A stretch of 13,723 nt of DNA from Oscillospiraceae bacterium (GCA_031271475.1 JAISVP010000060.1:1-13723), one strand, 5' to 3'. Numbered from the stretch's first letter, positions 1 through 6,378 are shown. Translations and numbers: made by a program. Notes: generated from the letters alone by a model not told the origin.

Positions 1-108
1 GTTAATTTCTTTTATAACATCCGCATAGACCGCGCAGTACCAGCAACCGCCGGAACTCGTAACCGGGATAACGGTAAAGGCAGGCTGCGTCTTAAAAGTA
101 GCCTTCAT
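1..108 (-). CDS. Possible 5' part of a minus-strand ORF running off the left edge
   Basis: On the minus strand a frame is open from an ATG at 108 to the window edge. It reads about 36 residues beginning MKATFKTQPAF and includes a GGCWYCAVYADV stretch. Codon choice (GCG, ACG, TTT, GGC) resembles the neighbouring real genes. Against it, the putative start lies inside the first bases of the tRNA-Arg gene, no Shine-Dalgarno site precedes it, and the plus strand is also open over the same stretch. It could be the beginning of a gene outside the window, a gene remnant beside a tRNA locus, or chance. I do not recognise the protein. Confidence 0.2.
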   Translation of the reverse strand, partial: MKATFKTQPAFTVIPVTSSGGCWYCAVYADVIKEIN

Positions 109-175
109 AGTTAAATGGATATAACGGATCCCTCCTAAGGATCAGTTACAGGTTCGATTCCTGTTGAGGGTGCCA
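101..175 (+). tRNA. tRNA-Arg (anticodon CCT)
   Basis: The sequence folds as a cloverleaf. The acceptor arms are GCCTTCA (101-107) and TGAGGGT (165-171), with a G-T wobble at the first pair. The D-stem is GTTA/TAAC, and the anticodon stem GATCC/GGATC encloses loop CTCCTAA with anticodon CCT at 134-136. The T arm is ACAGG-TTCGATT-CCTGT, the discriminator is G172, and the CCA end is encoded (173-175). It reads the AGG arginine codon. It lies seven bases upstream of tRNA-Leu, so the two are probably co-transcribed. No clear promoter is visible in the 100 bases before it; it may lie outside the window. Confidence 0.95.
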
Positions 176-182
176 TTAGGAT

Positions 183-269
183 GCCGCTGTGGTGGAATAG
201 GCAGACACAAGGGACTTAAAATCCCTCGGAGTAAAATCCGTGCCGGTTCAAGTCCGGCCAGCGGCACCA
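183..269 (+). tRNA. tRNA-Leu (anticodon TAA)
   Basis: The acceptor stem GCCGCTG (183-189)/CAGCGGC (259-265) is perfect. The anticodon stem AGGGA/TCCCT closes loop CTTAAAA with anticodon TAA at 217-219. The long variable arm CGGA-GTAAAA-TCCG identifies a class II tRNA. The T arm is GCCGG-TTCAAGT-CCGGC, the discriminator is A266, and CCA (267-269) is encoded. It reads UUA (and UUG by wobble) leucine codons. A palindromic repeat array starts immediately after the CCA. Confidence 0.97.
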
Positions 270-498
270 CTTACTTGCTTTCTAAAAAAGAAAGTAAGCA
301 AAGAAAAACCTACTTTCTTTTTGAAAAAAGAAAGTAGGCAAAGAAAAACTGATTTGGTACTCACTTTAGATTGCGGTCAAAAAGAAAAACTTACTTTCTT
401 TTTAAAAAAGAAAGTAAGCAAAGAAAAACTAATTTAGCACTCTGCTTTGTTTGGGAAAAAAGAAAAAACGGTTCGGCATTCGCTTTGAGATTTCGGGG
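270..498 (+). repeat. Array of AT-rich palindromic repeats and degenerate 40-bp spacers
   Basis: Three hairpin units occur at about 270-298 (imperfect), 309-338 and 390-418. The arms of the latter two read CCTACTTTCTTTTT and CTTACTTTCTTTTT, each with its reverse complement, and both arms change together (CCTAC/GTAGG versus CTTAC/GTAAG). Each hairpin is followed by CAAAGAAAAAC. The stretch after this tag recurs at 346-382, 426-459 and, without a hairpin, at 466-498. Copies A and B are offset by exactly 80 bp and B and C by 40 bp, so a full unit is about 40 bp of hairpin plus 40 bp of spacer. On the minus strand the hairpins are followed by T-rich tracts. The apparent Lys-rich ORFs here are low-complexity translations and are not called as genes. 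This looks like a REP/MITE-like intergenic element; the family name is not known to me. Confidence 0.85.
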
Positions 499-576
499 AA
501 ATATGTTCTTGCGTGTCAAGGGCGGTAGTTTCATGTCTTTTTTCTGCCGCGAAAAGGAAAAGTTTTGTGTTTTTTG

Positions 577-650
577 AATTGTTCAAAGTTTGTTCACAAT
601 TTAGCAATAGTTTGTTAACATAAATATGTTACAATTTGTAATATAAAGGT
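577..650 (+). promoter_or_regulatory. AT-rich promoter/operator region of the CdaR-type regulator
   Basis: The 100 bases before the regulator gene hold two inverted repeats. One is AATTGT (577-582)/ACAATT (596-601) with a repeated TTGTTCA inside. The other is TTGTTAACAT (612-621)/ATGTTACAA (626-634). A plausible -35 is TTAACA (615-620), with a -10 of TAATAT (639-644) at 18-bp spacing, so the second inverted repeat would overlap the promoter. Autoregulation is an inference from this placement; the promoter assignment is tentative. Confidence 0.4.
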
Positions 651-695
651 TACTGTAGGGTAAGTTTATATGCCTGTATTTTTAAGGAGAGCAAT

Positions 696-1781
696 ATGTC
701 AAATAAACTGTTCCAGGATTATATTCGGAAGATTACTGACACTATAGGATTGAAAATCGGTGTCGTTGATGAAACAGGAAGCGTCGTGGCTTGCAGTGAC
801 CTTGTGATGCTCGGCAATGTTAATGAGTTTGTCACGCTTGATATGGATGAGTCATATGAAATCTTTATCAGAGACGGTTGTACATACAAGCCGTTCGGGC
901 ATAAGGAAAGACCCGAGTATGCTGTGTTCGTTGAAGGTACTGATGAAATGGCCGCAAGGTATGCGTCTTTAATAGCCGTTACTTTTAATGATATGAGTAA
1001 ATTCTATGACGATAAAAACGACCGCGGCAAGTTTATCAGAAACCTTGTCCTTGACAATGTCCTGCCCGGTGACGCTGTCGTCAGAGCCCGTGAAATGCAG
1101 TTCAGTTCCGATGTTTCAAGGGTGGTTTTGCTTATCCGTATTGTGACCAACGGCGATGTTTCCCCTATTGAGGTTATTCAGAATATCTTTCCGGATAAAC
1201 GTAAGGATTTTGTCTTTACTATTACGGAAAATGATATTGTTCTTGTCAAAGAAACAAAACACAATACAACTGTTAAGGATCTTGAAGAACTTGCCCGTTC
1301 GATTACCGATACTCTCGGCGGGGAATTCTTTACTAAGGTTAATGTCGGCGTCGGGACGGTCGTTTCCGGAATAAGGGAAATAGGCAATTCGTTTAAAGAG
1401 GCACAGCAGGCTCTTGAAGTCGGTAAGGTTTTTGATACGGACAAGTCAATTGTATGTTATGAAACACTTGGGATTGCCCGTCTTATTTATTACCTTCCGG
1501 AAAAGCTGTGTGAGACGTTTTTACTGGAAATCTTTAAAAAAGGCAGTATTGAGGCTCTGGATCATGAAACACTTTTTACTATTCAGAGATTCTTTGACAA
1601 TAACCTCAATGTGTCGGAAACGTCAAGAAAACTGTTTGTGCACCGTAATACGCTTGTTTACAGGCTTGAGAAGATAAAAAAGCTTACGGGACTTGACTTA
1701 AGAGAGTTTGAACATGCGATTATATTTAAAATCGCTCTTATGGTAAGAAAAAGTCTTACCGCAAAACCGATGAGGTTTTAA
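696..1781 (+). CDS. CdaR/PucR-type transcriptional regulator
   Basis: A 361-residue protein with the layout of the sugar-diacid/purine catabolism regulator families. Residues 1 to about 110 resemble a diacid-recognition type sensor domain (an IGVVDETGSVVACSD stretch after an N-terminal helix). The middle, about 130-275, fits the GGDEF-like domain of CdaR proteins. Residues 296-351 are a clear PucR C-terminal helix-turn-helix: NVSETSRKLFVHRNTLVYRL followed by KIKKLTGLDL. An AAGGAGA Shine-Dalgarno site (684-690) five bases before ATG fixes the start. It is 130-140 bp upstream of ftsE on the same strand. What it senses and controls cannot be read from sequence. Its position suggests it may govern the ftsEX-M23 genes behind it, or itself through the inverted repeats upstream. 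The 'sugar diacid' name is a family label, not evidence for that ligand. Confidence 0.85.
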   Translation: MSNKLFQDYIRKITDTIGLKIGVVDETGSVVACSDLVMLGNVNEFVTLDMDESYEIFIRDGCTYKPFGHKERPEYAVFVEGTDEMAARYASLIAVTFNDMSKFYDDKNDRGKFIRNLVLDNVLPGDAVVRAREMQFSSDVSRVVLLIRIVTNGDVSPIEVIQNIFPDKRKDFVFTITENDIVLVKETKHNTTVKDLEELARSITDTLGGEFFTKVNVGVGTVVSGIREIGNSFKEAQQALEVGKVFDTDKSIVCYETLGIARLIYYLPEKLCETFLLEIFKKGSIEALDHETLFTIQRFFDNNLNVSETSRKLFVHRNTLVYRLEKIKKLTGLDLREFEHAIIFKIALMVRKSLTAKPMRF

Positions 1782-1815
1782 TCGGTTGGCATTACCGTCA
1801 ATCGGATGATGTTAA

Positions 1816-1827
1816 CTGTATATACAG
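1816..1827. promoter_or_regulatory. Perfect 12-bp palindrome between regulator and ftsE
   Basis: CTGTATATACAG is a perfect palindrome in the gap between the regulator stop (1781) and ftsE. It contains TATATA but no good -35 lies 16-18 bp upstream. A second, weaker inverted repeat follows at 1859-1864/1875-1880 (TTTACC/GGTAAA). It could be an operator for a dimeric regulator; no binding protein can be assigned. Confidence 0.3.
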
Positions 1828-1924
1828 AGCTGTCCCTAACTTAAAGCGTGCCGGGGAATTTACCGTAATGCTGAGGTAAACATATTCTTGGGGAAGGTCT
1901 GATAAAAAAAGGTCGGTGTTTTTT

Positions 1925-2608
1925 TTGGTGGAACTAAAGGACGTTACGGCAACGTATCCCAATGGGGTAACGGCTTTGCGTAATGTGAGTTTAAGAATAA
2001 ATGACGGCGATTTTGCTTTCATTTTGGGTTCGTCCGGTGCAGGTAAGAGCACTATTATAAAACTGATCCTCAAGGAGCTTGACGCGGCTAAGGGTCAGCT
2101 GATTGTTAACGGTTTTAATTTAAGCAGTATCAAGAAGAGTAAAGTTCCTGCTTTAAGACGCACTGTCGGTGTTGTGTTTCAGGATTTCAGACTGATTCCC
2201 AATATGACGGTCTATGATAATATTGCTTTTGTTCTGCGTGTAATTGACGCATCCCCAAAGTATATAAGGAAAAGGGTTCCGTATGTTATAAGCCTTGTCG
2301 GTCTTCAGGATAAAACAAGGTCTTATCCCGGTGAACTTTCCGGCGGACAGCAGCAAAGGGTTGCGCTTGCGCGTGCACTGGTAAATGATCCCAGACTGAT
2401 TATTGCCGATGAGCCTACGGGAAACATTGATCCGGAACTTTCATACGAAATTGTGGGTCTGCTAAAGAACATTAACGAATGCGGGACAACGGTACTGATG
2501 GTTACTCATGAGCATGACCTCGTAAGGCATTTCGGCGGCAGGATTATAAGTATTGAGGAAGGTTCCGTTGTCTATGACGATTATTTAGGAGGCAGTTATG
2601 AGAATTAG
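1925..2608 (+). CDS. ftsE: Cell division ATP-binding protein FtsE
   Basis: ABC-type ATPase that partners FtsX and transmits ATP hydrolysis to a periplasmic or wall-facing hydrolase. Seen directly: Walker A GSSGAGKST, Q-loop VVFQDFRLIPNMTVYDN, signature LSGGQQQR, Walker B LIIADEPTGNID, and the switch histidine in MVTHEHD. Length (about 227 residues) is normal for FtsE. The start is uncertain: TTG at 1925 gives MVELKDV, which aligns with usual FtsE N-termini. GTG at 1916 adds MFF and has an AAAAAGG site only three bases away. GTG at 1928 is also possible. The gene ends inside a strong Shine-Dalgarno and ATG that belong to a duplicated ftsX start region, and ftsX follows 24 bases after the stop. 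Co-transcription with ftsX is nearly certain. Confidence 0.95.
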   Translation: MVELKDVTATYPNGVTALRNVSLRINDGDFAFILGSSGAGKSTIIKLILKELDAAKGQLIVNGFNLSSIKKSKVPALRRTVGVVFQDFRLIPNMTVYDNIAFVLRVIDASPKYIRKRVPYVISLVGLQDKTRSYPGELSGGQQQRVALARALVNDPRLIIADEPTGNIDPELSYEIVGLLKNINECGTTVLMVTHEHDLVRHFGGRIISIEEGSVVYDDYLGGSYEN

Positions 2609-2657
2609 GAGCTTGCGGAACGGGAGGCGGTTATGAGACTTAGCAGTTTGCAGTATC
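2588..2657 (+). repeat. 35-bp tandem duplication of the ftsX translation start region
   Basis: Two adjacent 35-bp units begin at 2588 and 2623. Each carries GGAGGC, then R-GTT, then ATGAGA, then TTAG-AG-TTGC-G. They differ at only a few positions. The first lies over the last codons and stop of ftsE; the second is the real Shine-Dalgarno and start of ftsX. Because 35 is not a multiple of three, the upstream ATG (2598) opens a different frame. Confidence 0.85.
2598..2636 (+). CDS. Short Arg-rich ORF overlapping ftsE end and ftsX start
   Basis: A 12-residue frame, MRIRSLRNGRRL, starts at ATG 2598, preceded by a good GGAGG site (2588-2592) with five bases spacing. Its TGA (2634-2636) overlaps the ftsX ATG (2633-2635) as ATGA. 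It arises from the 35-bp duplication: its first residues mirror the FtsX N-terminus (MRLSSL). It may be translated and couple ribosomes into ftsX, or may be a by-product of the duplication. ftsX also has its own Shine-Dalgarno site, so coupling is not required. Confidence 0.35.
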   Translation: MRIRSLRNGRRL

Positions 2658-3538
2658 TGTCTGCACAGGGGTTCGGGAATATACGTCATAACAAGCTGAT
2701 GTCTTTTGCGTCCTTTTGCATTATACTTGTGTCATTGCTGCTGGTGGGGTTTTCTCTGCTGTTTTATGTTAATGTATCGTCTATGATCAGAAATGTGGAA
2801 AATAAAAATGAGGTCATTGCGTTTCTGAATGAAGATGTTACTGATGAAACTATAGATGAAATTAAAGGGCATTTGGATTCCAACAACAATGTGCTTGAGT
2901 CGGTTTTCTATTCAAAGGAAGAGGCGTTCGCTGATTTAAAGATGGAGATGTCCGCGGATTATCCTACGGTATTTGACGCGCTTGATTCCAATCCGTTACC
3001 CCATGCGTTCAAAATCAAAATCGACAATATACAGCTGTTAACCGATACGGTAAAGGAAATTGAGATGTATTACGGCGTATTCAGTGTCCGTGCCCCGTAT
3101 GAGTTTGCGGATGCGCTTATTGGTTTAAGCCGTGTCATGACGGTTGTATCCGTGTCTATTATTATCGCACTTGTTGTTGTGTGCATGGTTATTGTTTCCA
3201 ATACCACGAAGGCAAGCGTCTTTTCAAGGCGGAAGGAAATCAACATAATGCGGTATGTCGGTGCGACAAACGCCTTTATCCGTATTCCGTTCTTTATTGA
3301 GGGGTTGGTTATAGGTGTTATTTCCGGGCTTGTTGCCAGTGCCGCCACATGGATTGCGTATGACTCGTTTGTCAGAATTTTGGTTGAAGAAGAGGAAGTT
3401 CTCAGTATTATCGGGCTTACGAGTCTTATTGATTTCAGTACGATTGCCGCTCCGGTGGTGTCCGCGTATCTGCTGGTCGGTGCGTTTCTTGGGTCTGCCG
3501 GAAGTGTGCTGAGTATGGGTAAGCATTTGAAAGCGTAG
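2633..3538 (+). CDS. ftsX: Cell division/elongation permease-like protein FtsX
   Basis: A 301-residue FtsX. It has a cytoplasmic N-terminus, a first membrane segment at about 22-45, an extracellular domain at about 46-165 with the conserved NPLPHAF motif, then three C-terminal membrane segments (about 170-195, 220-245, 275-295). The RRKEINIMRYVGAT and RIPFFIEGLVIG motifs are typical of the family. FtsX does not transport; with FtsE it acts as a mechanical switch whose extracellular loop engages a coiled-coil peptidoglycan hydrolase, here the next gene. The start ATG has GGGAGG (2622-2627) five bases upstream. The last codons and the stop lie in the first unit of a 29-bp tandem array, and the start lies in a 35-bp duplication. 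Confidence 0.96.
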   Translation: MRLSSLQYLSAQGFGNIRHNKLMSFASFCIILVSLLLVGFSLLFYVNVSSMIRNVENKNEVIAFLNEDVTDETIDEIKGHLDSNNNVLESVFYSKEEAFADLKMEMSADYPTVFDALDSNPLPHAFKIKIDNIQLLTDTVKEIEMYYGVFSVRAPYEFADALIGLSRVMTVVSVSIIIALVVVCMVIVSNTTKASVFSRRKEINIMRYVGATNAFIRIPFFIEGLVIGVISGLVASAATWIAYDSFVRILVEEEEVLSIIGLTSLIDFSTIAAPVVSAYLLVGAFLGSAGSVLSMGKHLKA

Positions 3539-3680
3539 TGTCCGTTGTAAAGCATTTGAAAGCGTTGTGTCCGTTGGGAAGTGCTTAAAAGCGTAGTGTT
3601 TGTTGGTAAATGTTTGAAAGCGTAGCGTCCGTTGGTAAGCGTTTGAAAGCGTAGTGTCCGTTGGGAAGTGTTTGAGAGTG
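3521..3680 (+). repeat. 29-bp tandem repeat array (5.5 copies) containing the ftsX stop
   Basis: Units start at 3521, 3550, 3579, 3608, 3637 and 3666, an exact 29-bp period with no spacers; the last unit is half length. The first 18 bases of unit 1, AAGCATTTGAAAGCGTAG, are the final codons and TAG stop of ftsX (KHLKA-stop). Each unit ends with a TGTCCGTTGG-like segment. Variation is mostly single substitutions. As 29 is not a multiple of three, the array cannot be an in-frame protein repeat. Long frames on the minus strand across it are artefacts of the periodicity. Confidence 0.95.
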
Positions 3681-3700
3681 AAGGAGTATACAGCCCGAAT

Positions 3701-3721
3701 GCACACGGCAGTTGCGTGTGT
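3701..3721 (+). promoter_or_regulatory. Small inverted repeat in the ftsX-M23 leader
   Basis: GCACACG (3701-3707) and CGTGTGT (3715-3721) can pair as a six-to-seven-base stem with a seven-base loop, just upstream of the M23 gene. No T tract follows, so it is not a usual terminator. It may shape the mRNA leader. Confidence 0.3.
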
Positions 3722-3758
3722 GCGTTTGTAAAAGGTTGCTGAAAGAGGGAGTTATTGT

Positions 3759-5090
3759 ATGAAACTCACAAAAATTACCGCTGTAATGACGGCGGCGTGT
3801 ATTTTTTCCGGGATCGCATTTGCAAGCGTCGGTTATACCGGTGTGTTTGCGGAACAGTCCTTAAGCGATATTGCAAAGAAAAAAGAGGAAAACAACAGGA
3901 AAATTAAGGAACTTGAGGAAAAGGAACTGAGCCTTGGTGCGGATATTTCCGAGCAGGAAAAATCTCAGGGAATATTGCAGGAGAAAATTAATCTCCAAAA
4001 TGAGAATATTACTCTGGTTCAGGGCGAAATGAATGACCTCAATGAGGATATTGACGTAATGCAGCTGCAAATTGATGTGCTTACGGTTGAGATTGCGGAT
4101 CAGGAAGCGGATATTGAGAAAAATCTGGAATTGTTTAAACAGCGGCTGCGTGCGATGTACATATCCGGGGATGAGAATATTATATCAGTTCTTGCCGGGA
4201 CTACGGACTTTTATGATGTGCTTGCGAAGATTGAAATTATGCAGCGTGTTGCACAGCATGATAACGATCTGGTAAATGATTTATCGGATCAGCTGGACGA
4301 TTATAACAAAAATAAACAGGATCTGGATGACCAGAAACTGAAGCTTGAAGTGGATCTTGCCGTAAAGAAAGAGCGTAAAACGGAATTGGATTCCGCACTC
4401 AGTCAGCTTAATGCGGATTCCCAAAGGACTACGGATGCCATAGAGCGTATGAGAATGGATCAGGATGCTTTACAGCGGGATAAGGATGTGCTTGAAAGAG
4501 AAAATGCCGATCTCGAAAGAGAGGATCAGGAAATCCGTGCGGCAATTGCCGAGGCCGCAAGGAAGGAACAGGAACGGCAGGAACGTATACGAAGGGAACA
4601 GCAGCAGAAACAGCAGCAGGGCGACAGCGGCGACAGAGGTCCTCAGGGACCTGTTCAGCCGTATTCCGGACGTTTTGCATGGCCTGTGCCGGGATATAAC
4701 GGTATTTCAAGTTACTACGGCCCCCGCTGGGGAACTCAGCATTACGGGATAGATATTTCCCAAGGCGGCATAATGGGTGCGATGGTAGTTGCGTCGGAAA
4801 GCGGCACCGTTGCTAAAAAGGTTACCGGGTGTACTCATAACTACGGTAAAAGGGGTAGCTGCGGCTGCGGCGGCGGATACGGAAATTACGTTGTTGTCGT
4901 TCATGATAACGGTATGTCAACGCTTTATGCGCATTGCACAAGTGTTGATGTAAACGTCCATGATACGGTTTCAAAGGGACAGAGAATCGGTACGGTAGGT
5001 TCTACGGGTCACTCCACGGGTGCTCATTTGCACTTTGAAATTATGGAGAACGGAGCAAAGGTTAACCCAATGAACTATTTGAATAAGTGA
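3759..5090 (+). CDS. Secreted coiled-coil M23 peptidoglycan endopeptidase (PcsB/CwlO/EnvC-like FtsEX effector)
   Basis: A 443-residue exported protein. Residues 1-31 form a signal peptide with cleavage likely after GVFA. Residues about 33-280 are a heptad-rich, charged coiled coil (runs of K, E, Q, D, L and I), followed by a Gln/Gly/Pro linker (about 285-310). The C-terminal M23 LytM-type domain has zinc ligands H328 and D332 (HYGID) and H425 (HLHFE), and catalytic-type H392 (YAH). Within it a short Cys-rich insertion (C358, C368, C370; SCGCGGGYG) precedes the GNYVVVVHDNG core strand. The ATG is preceded by GAGGGAG. Location directly after ftsEX and the coiled-coil plus hydrolase layout make it the probable FtsX-activated wall hydrolase acting outside the membrane. 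The exact cleaved bond is not readable. Confidence 0.93.
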   Translation: MKLTKITAVMTAACIFSGIAFASVGYTGVFAEQSLSDIAKKKEENNRKIKELEEKELSLGADISEQEKSQGILQEKINLQNENITLVQGEMNDLNEDIDVMQLQIDVLTVEIADQEADIEKNLELFKQRLRAMYISGDENIISVLAGTTDFYDVLAKIEIMQRVAQHDNDLVNDLSDQLDDYNKNKQDLDDQKLKLEVDLAVKKERKTELDSALSQLNADSQRTTDAIERMRMDQDALQRDKDVLERENADLEREDQEIRAAIAEAARKEQERQERIRREQQQKQQQGDSGDRGPQGPVQPYSGRFAWPVPGYNGISSYYGPRWGTQHYGIDISQGGIMGAMVVASESGTVAKKVTGCTHNYGKRGSCGCGGGYGNYVVVVHDNGMSTLYAHCTSVDVNVHDTVSKGQRIGTVGSTGHSTGAHLHFEIMENGAKVNPMNYLNK

Positions 5091-5097
5091 CACAGGG

Positions 5098-5130
5098 CAG
5101 GCTGCCCGGAATCATCCGGGCAGCCTGTTT
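5098..5130 (+). terminator. Intrinsic terminator after the ftsEX-M23 operon
   Basis: A perfect 13-bp stem, CAGGCTGCCCGGA (5098-5110) and its complement (5115-5127), encloses the loop ATCA. It is followed by only TTT, a short U tract, so some read-through into fba is plausible. No convincing separate promoter is seen between it and fba. Confidence 0.85.
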
Positions 5131-5162
5131 GAGGTCTGAATAAATTATCCGGAGGAAAAAAT

Positions 5163-6026
5163 ATGTTGGTTTCAGCAAAGGAAATGTTAAAAAAAGCAAA
5201 GGCAGGTAAATATGCGGTAGGTCAGTTTAATATTAACAATTTGGAGTGGACAAAAGCTATTCTGCTGACGGCACAGGAAATGAATTCCCCTGTGATCCTC
5301 GGCGTTTCCGAGGGGGCGGGAAAGTATATGTGCGGTTTCAGAACAGTTGCGGCTATGTCGGCGGCAATGATTGAGGATCTCGGAATCACGGTGCCGGTGG
5401 CTCTGCATCTTGACCACGGTTCCTATGAGGGAACCAAAGCCTGTATAGATGCCGGTTTCTCATCCGTTATGTTTGACGGCTCGCATTATCCGATTGAGGA
5501 AAATGTGGCAATGACTACGGAACTTGTAGGTATTTGCGGTCAAAAAGGTATTTCTCTTGAGGCGGAAGTCGGCTCAATCGGCGGTGAGGAAGACGGTGTA
5601 GTCGGTGCGGGAGAATGTGCGGATCCGGACGAGTGTAAGGCAATAGCGGACTTGGGCGTCACTATGCTTGCGGCAGGAATCGGGAATATTCACGGAAAAT
5701 ATCCGGATAACTGGGCGGGTCTTAGTTTTGAAACATTGGAACAGGTTAAAAATAAAGTCGGGGATATGCCGCTGGTATTGCATGGCGGAACGGGAATCCC
5801 CGAAGATATGATACGTAAAGCAATCTCATTGGGAGTTGCTAAAATCAATGTTAATACCGAATGTCAGTGGGCATTCCAAGCGGCTACAAGACAGTATATC
5901 GAAGACGGCAAGGATCTTAAGGGTAAAGGTTTCGACCCAAGAAAGTTGCTCGCACCCGGTTTTGAAGCAATAAGAAAAGCGGTAAAGGACAAAATCCTGC
6001 TTTTCGGTTCGGACCGGAAAGCGTAG
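5163..6026 (+). CDS. fba: Class II fructose-bisphosphate aldolase
   Basis: A 287-residue class IIA ketose-bisphosphate aldolase, full length. It catalyses reversible cleavage of fructose 1,6-bisphosphate to dihydroxyacetone phosphate and glyceraldehyde 3-phosphate in the cytoplasm (glycolysis and gluconeogenesis). Seen: catalytic D84 and zinc-binding H85 in ALHLDHGSYE, E135 in LEAEVGSIGG, zinc ligands H178 (NIHGKY) and H207 (VLHGGTG), and the phosphate-binding INVNTE segment near 228-233. The C-terminus KDKILLFGSDRKA is typical. Start ATG has CCGGAGG seven bases upstream. Tagatose-bisphosphate aldolases share this fold, but sequence and length fit Fba best. It lies behind a terminator with a weak U tract, with no obvious functional link to the wall genes. 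Confidence 0.95.
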   Translation: MLVSAKEMLKKAKAGKYAVGQFNINNLEWTKAILLTAQEMNSPVILGVSEGAGKYMCGFRTVAAMSAAMIEDLGITVPVALHLDHGSYEGTKACIDAGFSSVMFDGSHYPIEENVAMTTELVGICGQKGISLEAEVGSIGGEEDGVVGAGECADPDECKAIADLGVTMLAAGIGNIHGKYPDNWAGLSFETLEQVKNKVGDMPLVLHGGTGIPEDMIRKAISLGVAKINVNTECQWAFQAATRQYIEDGKDLKGKGFDPRKLLAPGFEAIRKAVKDKILLFGSDRKA

Positions 6027-6085
6027 GCGTTTTCGGTGGTTTAATAAGGTTCGGTAACGGTCTGTAGTGCAGTTATACCAATTTT

Positions 6086-6111
6086 CACAAAAAAGTCAGC
6101 CAGTTTTTGTG
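6086..6111. repeat. Inverted repeat upstream of the VWA promoter
   Basis: CACAAAAA (6086-6093) and TTTTTGTG (6104-6111) form an eight-bp perfect inverted repeat with a ten-base loop. It lies 60 bases after the fba stop and 27 bases before the promoter at 6138. No T tract follows on the plus strand, so it is a weak candidate terminator for fba. An operator role is equally possible. Confidence 0.45.
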
Positions 6112-6137
6112 CATAATGACGAAAAAATAAAAAAGTC

Positions 6138-6166
6138 TTTACATTTGATGGGAAGTGTGTTACAAT
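6138..6166 (+). promoter_or_regulatory. Sigma-A type promoter TTTACA-N17-TACAAT
   Basis: The -35 is TTTACA (6138-6143) and the -10 is TACAAT (6161-6166), each one base off consensus, with the ideal 17-bp spacer. The transcript should begin near 6172, leaving a leader of about 200 nt before the VWA gene at 6379. Confidence 0.75.
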
Positions 6167-6171
6167 ATATA

Positions 6172-6295
6172 GGCGAGGGGGTAACGCCGAACAGTTTTGT
6201 GTGCCCTTATGCGGACAGTTCACCGAGACATATTTGTCTTAAACGTGTTTTGGCCGGCGCGGAGCTGTTTTGCGAGTGTACATAGGACTCTTAAA
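6172..6295 (+). ncRNA. Candidate structured leader or small RNA upstream of the VWA gene
   Basis: Directly after the promoter several short hairpins follow one another: GGCG (6172-6175)/CGCC (6185-6188); GAACAGT (6189-6195)/ACAGTTC (6215-6221) with a central A-A mismatch; GAGACA (6225-6230)/TGTCTT (6235-6240); and GAGT (6274-6277)/ACTC (6287-6290). Base composition here is higher in G+C than the AT-rich flanks. I checked by eye against SRP RNA, tmRNA, 6S and common riboswitch cores and saw no match. The open frame across it also spans the promoter, so it is not taken as a gene. Confidence 0.4.
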
Positions 6296-6378
6296 TGTAA
6301 CTGAAATGTATTGCATTTATTAAAATGTTCAAAGGCTGTACCAACGAACAAAACTAAAAACAAAAAAGGAGAAAAGAG

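Noticed and set aside
270..338. Intrinsic terminator for the tRNA genes
   Set aside because: The hairpins are not followed by a T tract on the plus strand; only the minus strand has T-rich flanks.
240..577. Two overlapping Lys/Phe-rich ORFs over the repeat array
   Set aside because: They translate the palindromic AT-rich repeat, start inside the tRNA-Leu gene or the repeat, and have no Shine-Dalgarno site.
3521..3680. CRISPR array
   Set aside because: Although the unit is 29 bp, the units are contiguous with no spacers, vary in sequence, and no cas genes are present.
3070..3706. Long minus-strand ORFs of about 160 residues opposite ftsX and the 29-bp array
   Set aside because: They are antisense to a clear ftsX, and the repetitive part only reflects the 29-bp period; no start signal is visible.
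6067..6285. 72-residue plus-strand ORF before the VWA gene
   Set aside because: The promoter at 6138-6166 lies within it, there is no Shine-Dalgarno site, and the sequence resembles no known family.
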